Below, piece after piece: positions 15,727-23,963 of a stretch of DNA of 29,463 nt. Each line of letters opens with the position of its first letter. The first letter of the stretch is position 1. Below the pieces are notes generated by a model. That model saw only the letters and a list, made by a program, of their open reading frames with translations, was not told where the DNA came from and searched no databases. Origin of the DNA: GCA-2686265 sp036010965 (GTDB taxonomy: Bacteria > Planctomycetota > UBA1135 > GCA-002686595); NCBI GenBank assembly GCA_036010965.1, contig DASCMO010000166.1:1-29463 (forward strand). The letters are read 5' to 3'. Position numbers and translations under genes: made by a program.

Positions 15727-18700
15727 GGTTTCCTGCTCGGTCGATCGACGGCATGGTGAGGACCATTGTAGCGGTCCCCGGTGCGGCTTCGTGCTGCGTC
15801 TCGCTCCCGTTCGGCCAGATCACGCCCAGGCGCGCGCTCCCCTCGCCGGCCGCCGGCATGCCGAAGAACAATGTCGCGCTCGACTGGGACAGGCACCCGC
15901 CGCCGCCGCAGACCTCCGCGATCTGGCGCCGCCCGTCGTCCCGCCCGAGCGCCACGCGCGCCCCCACACAGGTGGGGTTCCCGGCCGGACCGACCAGGCG
16001 CAGGGCCAGGAAAGCGCCCGGGCCGCCGCCGTTCTCGAAGGCCAGCAGGGGGCCGCCGTTCTGGCCCACGCAGACGTCCGGTCGGCCGTCCCCGTTCCAG
16101 TCCGCAACACACGCCGCGGTCGAATCGCCCGCGATTACGAGCCCCAGATTGTCGCGCAGGGCGCGCAGGTTGCCCGCGCCGTCACCGGTCAGGAAGGCCC
16201 CCAGACCCCCATCCCAGCGGCCGGTTTCGGGCTCGCGATGGAAGAAGTTCTGAGCGCAGAAGATGTCCGTGACTCCGTCGCCGTCCAGCTCGCAGGCCAG
16301 CACGCCGTAGACCGGCGAGGCCTGGGCCAGGCGCGGCAGGGGCTGCCACTCGAAGGCCGGCGCGCCGACCCGTGAGCGGTTGAGCAGCACGCCGCTGGCG
16401 AGCTCGGTGACGGACAGCTCGAGCGCATCGCCGAGCAGATCGGGGGTGTAGATCTCCTCCAGGGAGGAGCCGGCGAAGGCGCGGTAGGTCGGAAACTTCT
16501 CCCCGAGGAACGGCATCGCGCCGCTGCTGCAGGAGAGACCGCGCACCGGCAGGCGCCCGGCGGAGCCGGTCTTCGCCTCGACGAGGTGCGCGCCGCCGCT
16601 CGCTTCGAAGTCGCCGCGGTAGAGGAGGATCGGCCGCTCGGGCGAGGCGTCGTAGCGCGTGTTGAGCCCGGCGTTTCCGAGCACGTAGTCGAGGCGCCCG
16701 TCTCCGTCCACGTCGGCGCTCGTCACCGAACGCCACCAGCCGCGTCGCTCGGCCAGGCCGGCGCGCGCGCTGTCATCCACCAGACCGTCGCCACTATTGC
16801 GCCACAGGCTGAGCGGTCCCCAGTCAAGGGCCACCAGCAGGTCGACGCGCCCGTCGTCGTCCACATCGGACCACAACGCAGAGGTGACCATGCCGACTTG
16901 CGCCAGCCCCGGAGCGAGGACCTCGGTGACGTCCACCAGTCGGCCTGCATCGTTGCGCAGCAGGCGCGAGCGCGGCGTGAGCGGGTAGCGCCCAGGGACC
17001 GAGCGCGCCCCGACGAAGAGGTCCAGGTCGCCGTCACCGTCAAAGTCGCCGGCGACCGCCGCGTGGCTGCTCTCGCGGGCGTCCGGGAGGAGGTCGTCGC
17101 CCGCCCGCGCGAAGCGGCCCTCTCCGTCGTTCAGGTACAGGCGGTCGCGCAGGACGGCAGCGGCGGGCTCGCACTCCACCCCGCCACTGGCCACGAACAG
17201 GTCGAGGTCGCCGTCGGAGTCGAGGTCGAACCACACGCACGAGAGGTCCTCGTGCTCACCATCCTCGTCCCAGGGGCCGGGGGCGAGTTCGAAGCCCTCC
17301 GGGCCAGCGAGATACAGCGAGCCCGCGCGACCGGCCGCGCCCCCGACGAAGAGGTCATCGCGCCCGTCGCCGTCAACGTCTCCCCAGGCCAGTCCCGGGC
17401 CGAGGCGCGAGAGGCGCGCGGGCAAGAGGGGCTGGCGGCGGTAGTCGTCGAAGGGCCGCTCGATAGAGAGCGCGCCGCCCAGGCCGATCTCGCCGGCGCG
17501 CTCGCGAAAGCGTGCGGGGGACGAGGGCTCGCGCGGGGCAGCCGGCGCGTCGCTCGGCTCGGGCAGGAGCACCGTGTAGTGGCGGTCTGCCGCGAGGTCG
17601 CGAAAGACGTGCCGCTCGCCCGCGCCCAGCTCGACCGTGAGCTCCCGCACGCGATCGTCGGCGCCGAGACCGAAGTGCAGCACGGGCTCGTCGGCGGACT
17701 GGTAGCCGCGGGTCGTGAAGAGCTGCCCGGTCTGGGTTCCCGACTCGGTCGTGACCCTCACGCGGCTGCCGATCCCGAAGTGATTCGCCCCCATCGTCCG
17801 CACGCTCACCAGCAGGCGGTGCGCGAGGGTCCCGCGGTTGGCGTGGACGGACACCGGTCCGCCGACGTTGTTCTGGGCGATGTCCAGGTCCCCGTCGCGG
17901 TCGAGGTCGACGCAGACGGCGCCGAAGCTGATGCCCTCAAGGTCGAGCCCCCAGGCGCGGGAGACATCCTCGAACTGCAAGTCACCGCGGTTCTGGAACG
18001 CCAGGTTGCGCTCGCGGCGCACGGGGCGCGTGCGATAGAGCGCCCACTGCTCCGCGCGCCGCTCAAGCGGTTCGAAGAGCATGCGGTGGTCCTGGCGCAG
18101 CTCAAGCTCGCGCAGCTCGCGGGTCAGGTCGGGGTCGAAGGACTGGTTGGCGGTCCCGTTGGTGAAGAAGGCGTCGGTCAGCCCGTCGTCATCGAGGTCC
18201 GCCAGCTTGACCGACCAGGTCCAGTCGGTGTTGGCGAGCCCCGCCAGGAAGGCCACCTCCCTGAAGCGCCCGGTGCCCGTGCCGAGCAGCAGGGCGTTGT
18301 GCATGTACTGGCGCGGCTCGGCGCTCTCCAGAAACCAGCGCGAGTCCCCCATGTCCCCCATCATCAGCTTGGACATGAAGTGCGTCGTCGGCGCCATGTC
18401 CGCGACCAGCAGGTCCTGCAGGCCGTCGCCGTCCAGATCGGCGAAGTCGGCGCCCATCGAGAACCAGGGCGTGTGGGGCACGCGCTCGACCAGGACGTCG
18501 CGGAAGGTCCCGTCGCCCTGGTTGTGATAGAGGCGGTCTGGGTCCCAGAAGTCGTTCGCCACGTACAAGTCGGGGTGGCCGTCGTCGTCGAAGTCCCACC
18601 AGGTGGCCGAGAGGCCGGGCTCGAAGCCGTCGATCCCCGCGGCGGCGCCGACCTCCGTGAAGCGGCCGTCGTCGTTGCGGTAGAGGAGGTCGCGCTGGCC

Positions 18701-19480
18701 GGCCTTGACGATGTGCTTCTCGATCTCCCCGTCGATCAGCCGCTCCTGGAGAGCGAAGCGCTCCTCCTGCCCGGGGGCCAGGCGCACGCGGCCGCCGACC
18801 TGCAGGGTGCGCGGCGTGTCCGCGCCCGGCCCGGGATAGATGCGGTTGGTGACGACGAACAGATCGAGGTCCCCGTCGAGATCGTGGTCCGCGAAACCGC
18901 CCATGACGCTGGCGCCGGCGAAGTCCAGGCCCAGGCGCGCGGCGGACTCGACGAAGGTCCCGTCGCCGCGATTCAGGTAGAGCTGGTTGGGATCGTCGTG
19001 GTTGCAGACAAACAGGTCGAGGTCCCCGTCGCCCTCGACGTCGGCGAAGACCGCGCCAGCGCCCCAGCGGACCTCGGCCGAGATGCCCGCTGCGTCACTG
19101 ACGTCCTCGAAGCGCAACCCGCCCAGATTGCGGTAGAGGCGGTCGCGGCCCACCTGAGAGGTGAAGAACAGCTCGGGCAGCCCATCGCCGTCGATGTCCC
19201 CCGCCGCCACGCCGCCACCGGCGGTGCCGTGGGGGTAGAGGTGCCGGCGCTCGTTGTCCCAGTCGAAGAGGTTGGCGAGCTCGATGCCGCAGCGTTCGGG
19301 GGCGAGGCGCTCGAAGCGCGGTCCCGCGTCCGCGCTCGCGTCCGCGCGTCCGCGCGCGGCGGCCAGAGGCCGGGAGACGAGCTCGGCGCCGCCCGCGAGG
19401 TCGGGCGCGGGGGCGCAGGCCGCGAGGACCAGGAGGATCGGAAGCCGCTGGGCTCGGCGCTTCGTGTGGGAGGAATTCAC
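15713..19480 (-). CDS. Giant FG-GAP/VCBS repeat lipoprotein with two ASPIC/UnbV domains (CRTAC1-like)
   Basis: A 1255-residue exported lipoprotein: the signal peptide ends in the lipobox LAAC. At least fourteen calcium-binding-type DxDxDG loops run through it (for example DIDGDGLPE, DVEGDGDLD, DLDGDGLQD, DVDGDGRLD, DWNGDGRPD), marking FG-GAP/VCBS propeller blades. Two ASPIC/UnbV domains are present, one in the middle (about 565-640, GSRVRVTTESGTQTG...LHFGLGADD) and one at the C-terminus (about 1170-1240, GARVALG...LFFGMP...VIWPNGSE). The protein is thus a tandem duplication of a CRTAC1-like unit. The only upstream start is the GTG at 19480, with no clear Shine-Dalgarno site; CACCCT sits 8 nt before it as a weak -10-like hexamer. 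It heads the NHL/YtkA/peroxidase operon. Function unknown; adhesive or scaffold roles are typical guesses. Confidence 0.85.
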   Translation of the reverse strand: MNSSHTKRRAQRLPILLVLAACAPAPDLAGGAELVSRPLAAARGRADASADAGPRFERLAPERCGIELANLFDWDNERRHLYPHGTAGGGVAAGDIDGDGLPELFFTSQVGRDRLYRNLGGLRFEDVSDAAGISAEVRWGAGAVFADVEGDGDLDLFVCNHDDPNQLYLNRGDGTFVESAARLGLDFAGASVMGGFADHDLDGDLDLFVVTNRIYPGPGADTPRTLQVGGRVRLAPGQEERFALQERLIDGEIEKHIVKAGQRDLLYRNDDGRFTEVGAAAGIDGFEPGLSATWWDFDDDGHPDLYVANDFWDPDRLYHNQGDGTFRDVLVERVPHTPWFSMGADFADLDGDGLQDLLVADMAPTTHFMSKLMMGDMGDSRWFLESAEPRQYMHNALLLGTGTGRFREVAFLAGLANTDWTWSVKLADLDDDGLTDAFFTNGTANQSFDPDLTRELRELELRQDHRMLFEPLERRAEQWALYRTRPVRRERNLAFQNRGDLQFEDVSRAWGLDLEGISFGAVCVDLDRDGDLDIAQNNVGGPVSVHANRGTLAHRLLVSVRTMGANHFGIGSRVRVTTESGTQTGQLFTTRGYQSADEPVLHFGLGADDRVRELTVELGAGERHVFRDLAADRHYTVLLPEPSDAPAAPREPSSPARFRERAGEIGLGGALSIERPFDDYRRQPLLPARLSRLGPGLAWGDVDGDGRDDLFVGGAAGRAGSLYLAGPEGFELAPGPWDEDGEHEDLSCVWFDLDSDGDLDLFVASGGVECEPAAAVLRDRLYLNDGEGRFARAGDDLLPDARESSHAAVAGDFDGDGDLDLFVGARSVPGRYPLTPRSRLLRNDAGRLVDVTEVLAPGLAQVGMVTSALWSDVDDDGRVDLLVALDWGPLSLWRNSGDGLVDDSARAGLAERRGWWRSVTSADVDGDGRLDYVLGNAGLNTRYDASPERPILLYRGDFEASGGAHLVEAKTGSAGRLPVRGLSCSSGAMPFLGEKFPTYRAFAGSSLEEIYTPDLLGDALELSVTELASGVLLNRSRVGAPAFEWQPLPRLAQASPVYGVLACELDGDGVTDIFCAQNFFHREPETGRWDGGLGAFLTGDGAGNLRALRDNLGLVIAGDSTAACVADWNGDGRPDVCVGQNGGPLLAFENGGGPGAFLALRLVGPAGNPTCVGARVALGRDDGRRQIAEVCGGGGCLSQSSATLFFGMPAAGEGSARLGVIWPNGSETQHEAAPGTATMVLTMPSIDRAGNRAQR

Positions 19481-19538
19481 CGCTCGTGAGGGTGCTGGTT
19501 CGCCGAAATTCGTACGCGCTGGAGCGGCGCAGGCACGC

Positions 19539-21158
19539 TCAACGCGGGGGCCAGAGCTTGCCGACCTCGGCCACGGGAATGACGTACCCGATGGCCGACG
19601 AGCTCGAGAAGGTATCGACGACCTGCATGCCCGTCACGACCCCCAGGACCCGCCCCTGGCCGTCGATCACCGGTCCGCCACTGGCGCCGGGGTGCACGGC
19701 GGCGTCCACTTGCAGGTAGTAGTCCACCGAGCGGCTGACGATACCTCGGAAGGTGGAGGCGAGCACCGTGTCGCCCTCCTGCAAGGCCTCGGTCCCGAGG
19801 GGGAAACCGATCAGGAAGACCTCGCTGCCGCGAGCGGGCAGAGGCGTCTCGAGGGAGAAGTCCGCGAGGTGCGGCATGCCCTCGAAGGGCTCGATGCGGA
19901 TCAAGGCCAGGTCTTCCTTGTCCGTGTTGGCAAAGCCCTCGATGGTCGCCGCGTGGCGCATCGAGGAGCCGGTGAAGACGACCTCGAGTTCCACGCGCGT
20001 GATGATCTCGTCGTCCAGGGGGAGGCGCCCGGACGCGTCGTCGAGCTTGAAGACCACGTGCGCGTTGGTGACGATCCAGCCGTCGGCCGAGACGCAGAAG
20101 CCGGACCCCGAGCCCTCCTGGGAGAAGGGCTCGCCCAGGCCCTCGAAATTGAACCCCGGGCTCCCGGCGCCGGCGGTGTCGATGAAGAGAGGCGCGCCGC
20201 TCTCCTCACTGACGAGCTGCTTGCGGGCCTCGATCAGCACCACGCAGCGCTCGACGCCACCGACCAGCTCCAGCTTCGCCTGCTCGAGGTTGAGGGGGTC
20301 GAAGCGCCCCAGACGCAGACTCGCTTCCGCCAGCTCGGCGCGCAGGCCGGCCAGTTCCTCCTCCGCCTGAATTCCGCCCGCTTCCAGGCGTCGGATGCCG
20401 GCCTCGATAGCGTCGCTCTCGCTCATGAGCGCCGCCTTCTGCTGCTCCCAGGAACGGCGGGCGTCGTCGAGGCGCTCGCCGTGATCGCGCCAGGCGCTCG
20501 TGTGCGCCTCGACCGTGGACCGGAAGTCCTCGAAACTACCCGCGATCCGCTCCTCCAGGGTGCGCTCGCGCTCTTCGAAGAGCGCGGCGATCTCCCGGTC
20601 CTCGCCTCGCAGGCGGTCGTAGATCCAGACCGCCGCGACGGCCGTGACCAACACGAGCACCGCACCCGCGAGCATCTGCATCCGCGTGCGCCGGCGCAGC
20701 ATGCCGTCGACTCCCTGCGCGGTCGGAATGCCGAGCTCCTCGCGCATGGCGTGCAGGGTCGCGGTCCCGATCGAGCGCCGCTTCCCGGCGCCCGCCAGGG
20801 CCGTGCGCGGCAGGACCGCGGTGCGGTCGAGTCCGGAGTCGAGCAGGATCACAAAGCGCGGTCCACCCTCACCGAGCTCGAAGGCCTGGCCATGGACGAG
20901 CCGGCGGCGCTCGACGTCCTCGCCGCCCACCAGGGTGCCGTTGCGCGAGGCGAGGTCCTCGAGGACGGGGCCGTCCTCTCCAAGCACCAGGCGCGCGTGG
21001 TGCGCGGACACTCCCGGATAACGCTCCGAAGGCAGGGCTACGTCGTTGGAGGGATCGCGACCGAAGGTCAGGCCTTCAGCCGCGAGGTCGAAGGCGTCGC
21101 TCATCGACGTGACGTTGGTCGCCGTGACGCGCCAGCCCTGCTGCACTTCTCCCGCCAT
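19539..21158 (-). CDS. FHA domain-transmembrane-coiled coil-trypsin-like (S1C) protease
   Basis: A 539-residue fusion. An FHA phosphothreonine-binding domain spans about 31-105, with its conserved contacts (G33-R34, S51, H54, S71, N73, G74). Basic residues (RRRTR, 155-159) precede one membrane helix (161-180), giving FHA in the cytoplasm and the rest outside. A long charged coiled-coil-like region (185-285) follows, then an HtrA-like serine protease with the full triad: NAHVV (H367), DLALI (D416), GASGG (S493). No PDZ domain is seen. It is inferred to sense kinase signalling inside and to cleave proteins outside, or the reverse. The ATG at 21158 has TATGAT 8 nt upstream. No Ser/Thr kinase gene lies in the window. 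Confidence 0.88.
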   Translation of the reverse strand: MAGEVQQGWRVTATNVTSMSDAFDLAAEGLTFGRDPSNDVALPSERYPGVSAHHARLVLGEDGPVLEDLASRNGTLVGGEDVERRRLVHGQAFELGEGGPRFVILLDSGLDRTAVLPRTALAGAGKRRSIGTATLHAMREELGIPTAQGVDGMLRRRTRMQMLAGAVLVLVTAVAAVWIYDRLRGEDREIAALFEERERTLEERIAGSFEDFRSTVEAHTSAWRDHGERLDDARRSWEQQKAALMSESDAIEAGIRRLEAGGIQAEEELAGLRAELAEASLRLGRFDPLNLEQAKLELVGGVERCVVLIEARKQLVSEESGAPLFIDTAGAGSPGFNFEGLGEPFSQEGSGSGFCVSADGWIVTNAHVVFKLDDASGRLPLDDEIITRVELEVVFTGSSMRHAATIEGFANTDKEDLALIRIEPFEGMPHLADFSLETPLPARGSEVFLIGFPLGTEALQEGDTVLASTFRGIVSRSVDYYLQVDAAVHPGASGGPVIDGQGRVLGVVTGMQVVDTFSSSSAIGYVIPVAEVGKLWPPR

Positions 21159-21166
21159 GCGCCCTC

Positions 21167-21172
21167 ATCATA
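21167..21172 (-). promoter_or_regulatory. Predicted -10 element for the FHA-protease gene (leaderless)
   Basis: On the minus strand TATGAT is followed by exactly 8 nt and the ATG at 21158. GAGG in the spacer is too close to the predicted transcript start to act as a normal Shine-Dalgarno site. Confidence 0.55.
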
Positions 21173-21220
21173 GAGGTCGCGCGGCGGGCATGCATGGGCG
21201 CCGCCGGCGAGCGCCGCCTT

Positions 21221-21571
21221 TCAGGGGTGACGGACCACCACGACCGTGTGGATCCCGCCCCGCACCATGAAATCCCCCTCCAGCGTGAGGCTGCGCGGTG
21301 CGAGGACGGCCACCAGGTCGTCGAGGATGCGGTTCGTGACCGCCTCGTGAAAGTGGCCCTCGTCGCGGAAGGACCACAGGTAGAGCTTGAGGCTCTTCAG
21401 CTCGACACAGCGCTCGTCGGGGACGTAGCGCATGCGAATCGTCGCGAAATCGGGCTGGCCGGTGCGCGGGCAGAGACAGGTGAACTCGGGACACTCGAAG
21501 CGGATCTCATAATCGCGCTCGGGCGCGGGGTTCTCGAACCACTCCAGCTCCTTCGAGGGTTGGGTCGTCAT
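21221..21571 (-). CDS. queF: NADPH-dependent preQ0 reductase
   Basis: QueF reduces 7-cyano-7-deazaguanine (preQ0) to preQ1 in queuosine tRNA-modification biosynthesis, in the cytoplasm. At 116 residues it is the short, single-domain (type I) form. The catalytic cysteine lies in CLCPRTGQPDF (C34, with the conserved D41), the QueF motif is VELKSLKLY (E57-K59), and the substrate/NADPH region SFRDEGHFHEAVTNRILDDL and GDFMVRGGI match the family. The ATG at 21571 is supported by TATTCT 8 nt upstream. No other que genes lie in the window. The open frame extending upstream overlaps the next gene and is not coding. Confidence 0.94.
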   Translation of the reverse strand: MTTQPSKELEWFENPAPERDYEIRFECPEFTCLCPRTGQPDFATIRMRYVPDERCVELKSLKLYLWSFRDEGHFHEAVTNRILDDLVAVLAPRSLTLEGDFMVRGGIHTVVVVRHP

Positions 21572-21579
21572 CGCGCAAG

Positions 21580-21585
21580 AGAATA
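21580..21585 (-). promoter_or_regulatory. Predicted -10 element for queF (leaderless)
   Basis: On the minus strand TATTCT is followed by exactly 8 nt and the ATG at 21571. The site lies in the 16-bp gap after the upstream membrane-protein gene, so queF appears to have its own promoter. Confidence 0.55.
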
Positions 21586-21587
21586 CG

Positions 21588-23738
21588 TCAACGCCCGCGC
21601 TCACCGCGAGTGCGGGCCACGACGACGCCGCCCACGCGCTGCTCGAGGAACCAGACCAGGGACGCCGCGAGCTCGAGCGCCTGGCCGGCCCCCTCCGCGA
21701 CCAGCAGCTCACCGTTGCGCAGGCAGGCGAGCTCACGGTGGCGCAGGCCGACGGGGTCGAGGAGCACCAGGACGAAGCTCGCCGCCCCATCCAGACCGCG
21801 CTCAACGGCGGTCCAGTCCGGCTGGAAGGTCCAGGCGCCGTCAGCCACGACGGGCTCCTCCACCCCCGCCACTCTCGGAGCCCACTCCGAGAGGCGTGCC
21901 TGGATCAGGCTCGCCAGCTCGCCCTCGAACCACAGGTGCTGCACGGTCCCGGCGAACAACCAGGAGCGATGGCGGTCCAGGTCGAAGGCCGCCAGCGGTC
22001 CGTCCTCGCCACGCAACCAGACGCCGCGCAGGGACCCGCGCCGCGACGGCTCGCTCCCCGCGTCCCAGTGGACCACCGGCGGCTCGTCGGCGCGCGCCCC
22101 AGGGCGCGCGATCGCCCGCAGGCCGCGGGCCGCGGGGCTCGCCAGCTCCAGGCCCGGGGAGCGGCCCTCCTCGCGCCACAAGTGCGCCCCCCCGCCGTCG
22201 CCCGCGACGCCCAGGCGCACGAGTTGCCAACCGCCGCCGACCTCGAACAGGGCCGAGCCCTCCGGCGCCGCGTCGCTCGGGACCAGGACCGCCAGCCCCT
22301 CCTCCCGCAAGCGGTCGAAGAGCGGATCGGCCGCCAGGACTTGCAGGGTCGCGGCCTCCAGCCCGCGCACCCGGCCCGGATCGGACGGGCCTGTGAACGA
22401 GGGGTCCGCCATCCACGACAGGTCGGCCGGCAGGGGCGAGCGACCGCCCGCCGAGAGCGGAGGGTCCACGACCAGCATGTGGGGCGCCTGCGCCTCGGCG
22501 CGCAGGAGGCGCGCGAGGTCGTCGGCCACGGCGCCGGCCCGTCGCAGGCAATCGGCGTCCGAGCGCGCGAGGATGCCCAGCCCCAGACCTACCAGCGCCG
22601 GCACGACGTAACGACGGCGGCCCGAGAGGGCGGTGGAGGCCGTGGCAAGACCGGCCGCCATGACGATCGTGGCCGGCAGGAGCGAGGGCGCCGCGCTCAA
22701 GTCGCCGGGAAAGACGCGCAGGTTCGAGCGCGTGAGGACCGCGACGAGGATCGCGACGACCCAGACGATCAGGGCCCACACCCACAGGCGTGGCGCGGAG
22801 CGGGCAGCGCGCAGGGCGGGCTGCAGAGCCGTCAGCAGCAGGGCTCCGGCGAGCAGGAAGCCGAACACCCCCAGGCCGGCGGCGTTGGTCGGCAGGAGCG
22901 AGAGGCCCAGCTTCTCGAAGCTCCCCGCCAGGGCGCGCAGGGCTCCGTCGGGGCTCGCGAACATGGCCATCGCGCGCTCCATTTCCAGGGGGCGCCACTC
23001 GCCCCCGACGCCGTCGAGCATGACGCCCACGGCCGCCACGCCCGCCGTGTAGGCCAGCCAGGTCGTGGCCGCCGTGCGCAGACGCTGAGCGCCGGGGCGA
23101 TGGCGGTGGGCGGAGACGAGCTCGCCCAGGCCCATGGCGGCCGGGACCAGCCAGGCCAGCTCCGCCGCCGCGACAGAGGCTGCGGTCAGCACGCTGGCGG
23201 CAGCGATCCACGCGGCGCGGCGCTCCTGGCGACCGAGCAGGAAGGCCAGGGCGGCGGCGGAGCCGAAGGCGGCGCCCAGCAGATCCCCGCGCGCCGCCAC
23301 GGTGGCGACGGCCGGCATGGTCAGGGGATGGACGCAGAACAAGAGGGCGGCGGCGCGGCCCGCGGCGCGGGCGTGCTCCGCGCCCGACCAGGGAAGCAGC
23401 AGACGCGCCAGGAAGCGACCGAGACAGAGGGCCGTCGCGACGGCGAGCAGCAGGTTTTCCAGGCGCACCGCCGTCAGCGCGCCCGGGGTCCAGAGGCCGT
23501 CGGGGCACCACATCCGATGGCTGAGCGCGAGGGAGAGCGCGGCCAGGGGCCGACCGCCGGTGCTCTCCATCCCGAACAGGGCGCGCGCGCCGAGTTCACC
23601 CTCCCCCAGGCGCGCCGCCTCCGCCAGGGCATGGAAGTCCTCGCCCACCGGCCCCGCGCCGATCAGGGGCCAGGTGCAAGCGGCGAGCAGGACGGCCGCC
23701 AGCGCCCACCAGGAACTCGCGATCGGGGGCCTGGACAT
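21588..23738 (-). CDS. Large GT-C-like membrane protein (TMTC/PMT-like) with soluble C-terminal half
   Basis: A 716-residue protein. The first ~440 residues hold about nine hydrophobic segments; the last ~270 are soluble and of unknown fold. In the membrane half, GPVGEDFHAL after the first helix supplies the acidic loop expected of GT-C enzymes, then TGGRPLAALSLALSH, and FCVHPLTMPAVATVAARGDLL, which matches the HP...VA-A-R-DLL pattern of TMTC/PMT-like glycosyltransferases. The donor is probably a lipid-linked sugar; the acceptor is unknown. The start at 23738 is set by TAGAAT 8 nt upstream and by the first plausible helix following it. It is divergent from another GT-C-like gene, with which it shares a 225-bp promoter region. 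Confidence 0.72.
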   Translation of the reverse strand: MSRPPIASSWWALAAVLLAACTWPLIGAGPVGEDFHALAEAARLGEGELGARALFGMESTGGRPLAALSLALSHRMWCPDGLWTPGALTAVRLENLLLAVATALCLGRFLARLLLPWSGAEHARAAGRAAALLFCVHPLTMPAVATVAARGDLLGAAFGSAAALAFLLGRQERRAAWIAAASVLTAASVAAAELAWLVPAAMGLGELVSAHRHRPGAQRLRTAATTWLAYTAGVAAVGVMLDGVGGEWRPLEMERAMAMFASPDGALRALAGSFEKLGLSLLPTNAAGLGVFGFLLAGALLLTALQPALRAARSAPRLWVWALIVWVVAILVAVLTRSNLRVFPGDLSAAPSLLPATIVMAAGLATASTALSGRRRYVVPALVGLGLGILARSDADCLRRAGAVADDLARLLRAEAQAPHMLVVDPPLSAGGRSPLPADLSWMADPSFTGPSDPGRVRGLEAATLQVLAADPLFDRLREEGLAVLVPSDAAPEGSALFEVGGGWQLVRLGVAGDGGGAHLWREEGRSPGLELASPAARGLRAIARPGARADEPPVVHWDAGSEPSRRGSLRGVWLRGEDGPLAAFDLDRHRSWLFAGTVQHLWFEGELASLIQARLSEWAPRVAGVEEPVVADGAWTFQPDWTAVERGLDGAASFVLVLLDPVGLRHRELACLRNGELLVAEGAGQALELAASLVWFLEQRVGGVVVARTRGERGR

Positions 23739-23746
23739 GGAGCGGA

Positions 23747-23752
23747 ATTCTA
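23747..23752 (-). promoter_or_regulatory. Predicted -10 element for the 23738 gene (leaderless)
   Basis: On the minus strand TAGAAT is followed by exactly 8 nt and the ATG at 23738. The remainder of the divergent gap to 23949 shows no gene or obvious operator. Confidence 0.55.
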
Positions 23753-23949
23753 GCCCGGATCCGGCAGCGAGCTTCACTCCAGAGCGGGCAAACGGCCGGC
23801 GGCGTGGGACTGGCGGGCCGGCAAGCTGTGGTTTGGCGCGAGGCCAGGGCCGATCCTCGGCGGAATCGGCGGGAGCGGGCCGCAGCGGCCGAGGTCGGGC
23901 GGCGGGCCACGCGTGCACAGCCCCCTACCCTCGGCCCCCGCGCGGGAGA

Positions 23950-23955
23950 TATGCT
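23950..23955 (+). promoter_or_regulatory. Predicted -10 element for the 23964 gene (leaderless, TTG start)
   Basis: TATGCT is followed by exactly 8 nt and an in-frame TTG at 23964. The fixed spacing is the reason for preferring this TTG to the upstream ATG at 23913. Confidence 0.45.
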
Positions 23956-23963
23956 CTGCCGCC

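Noticed and set aside
16586..19489. A 967-codon open frame on the plus strand.
   Set aside because: It lies opposite the FG-GAP lipoprotein, has a biased Val/Ala/Glu/Arg composition and no recognisable motif. Long antisense frames are expected in GC-rich genes.
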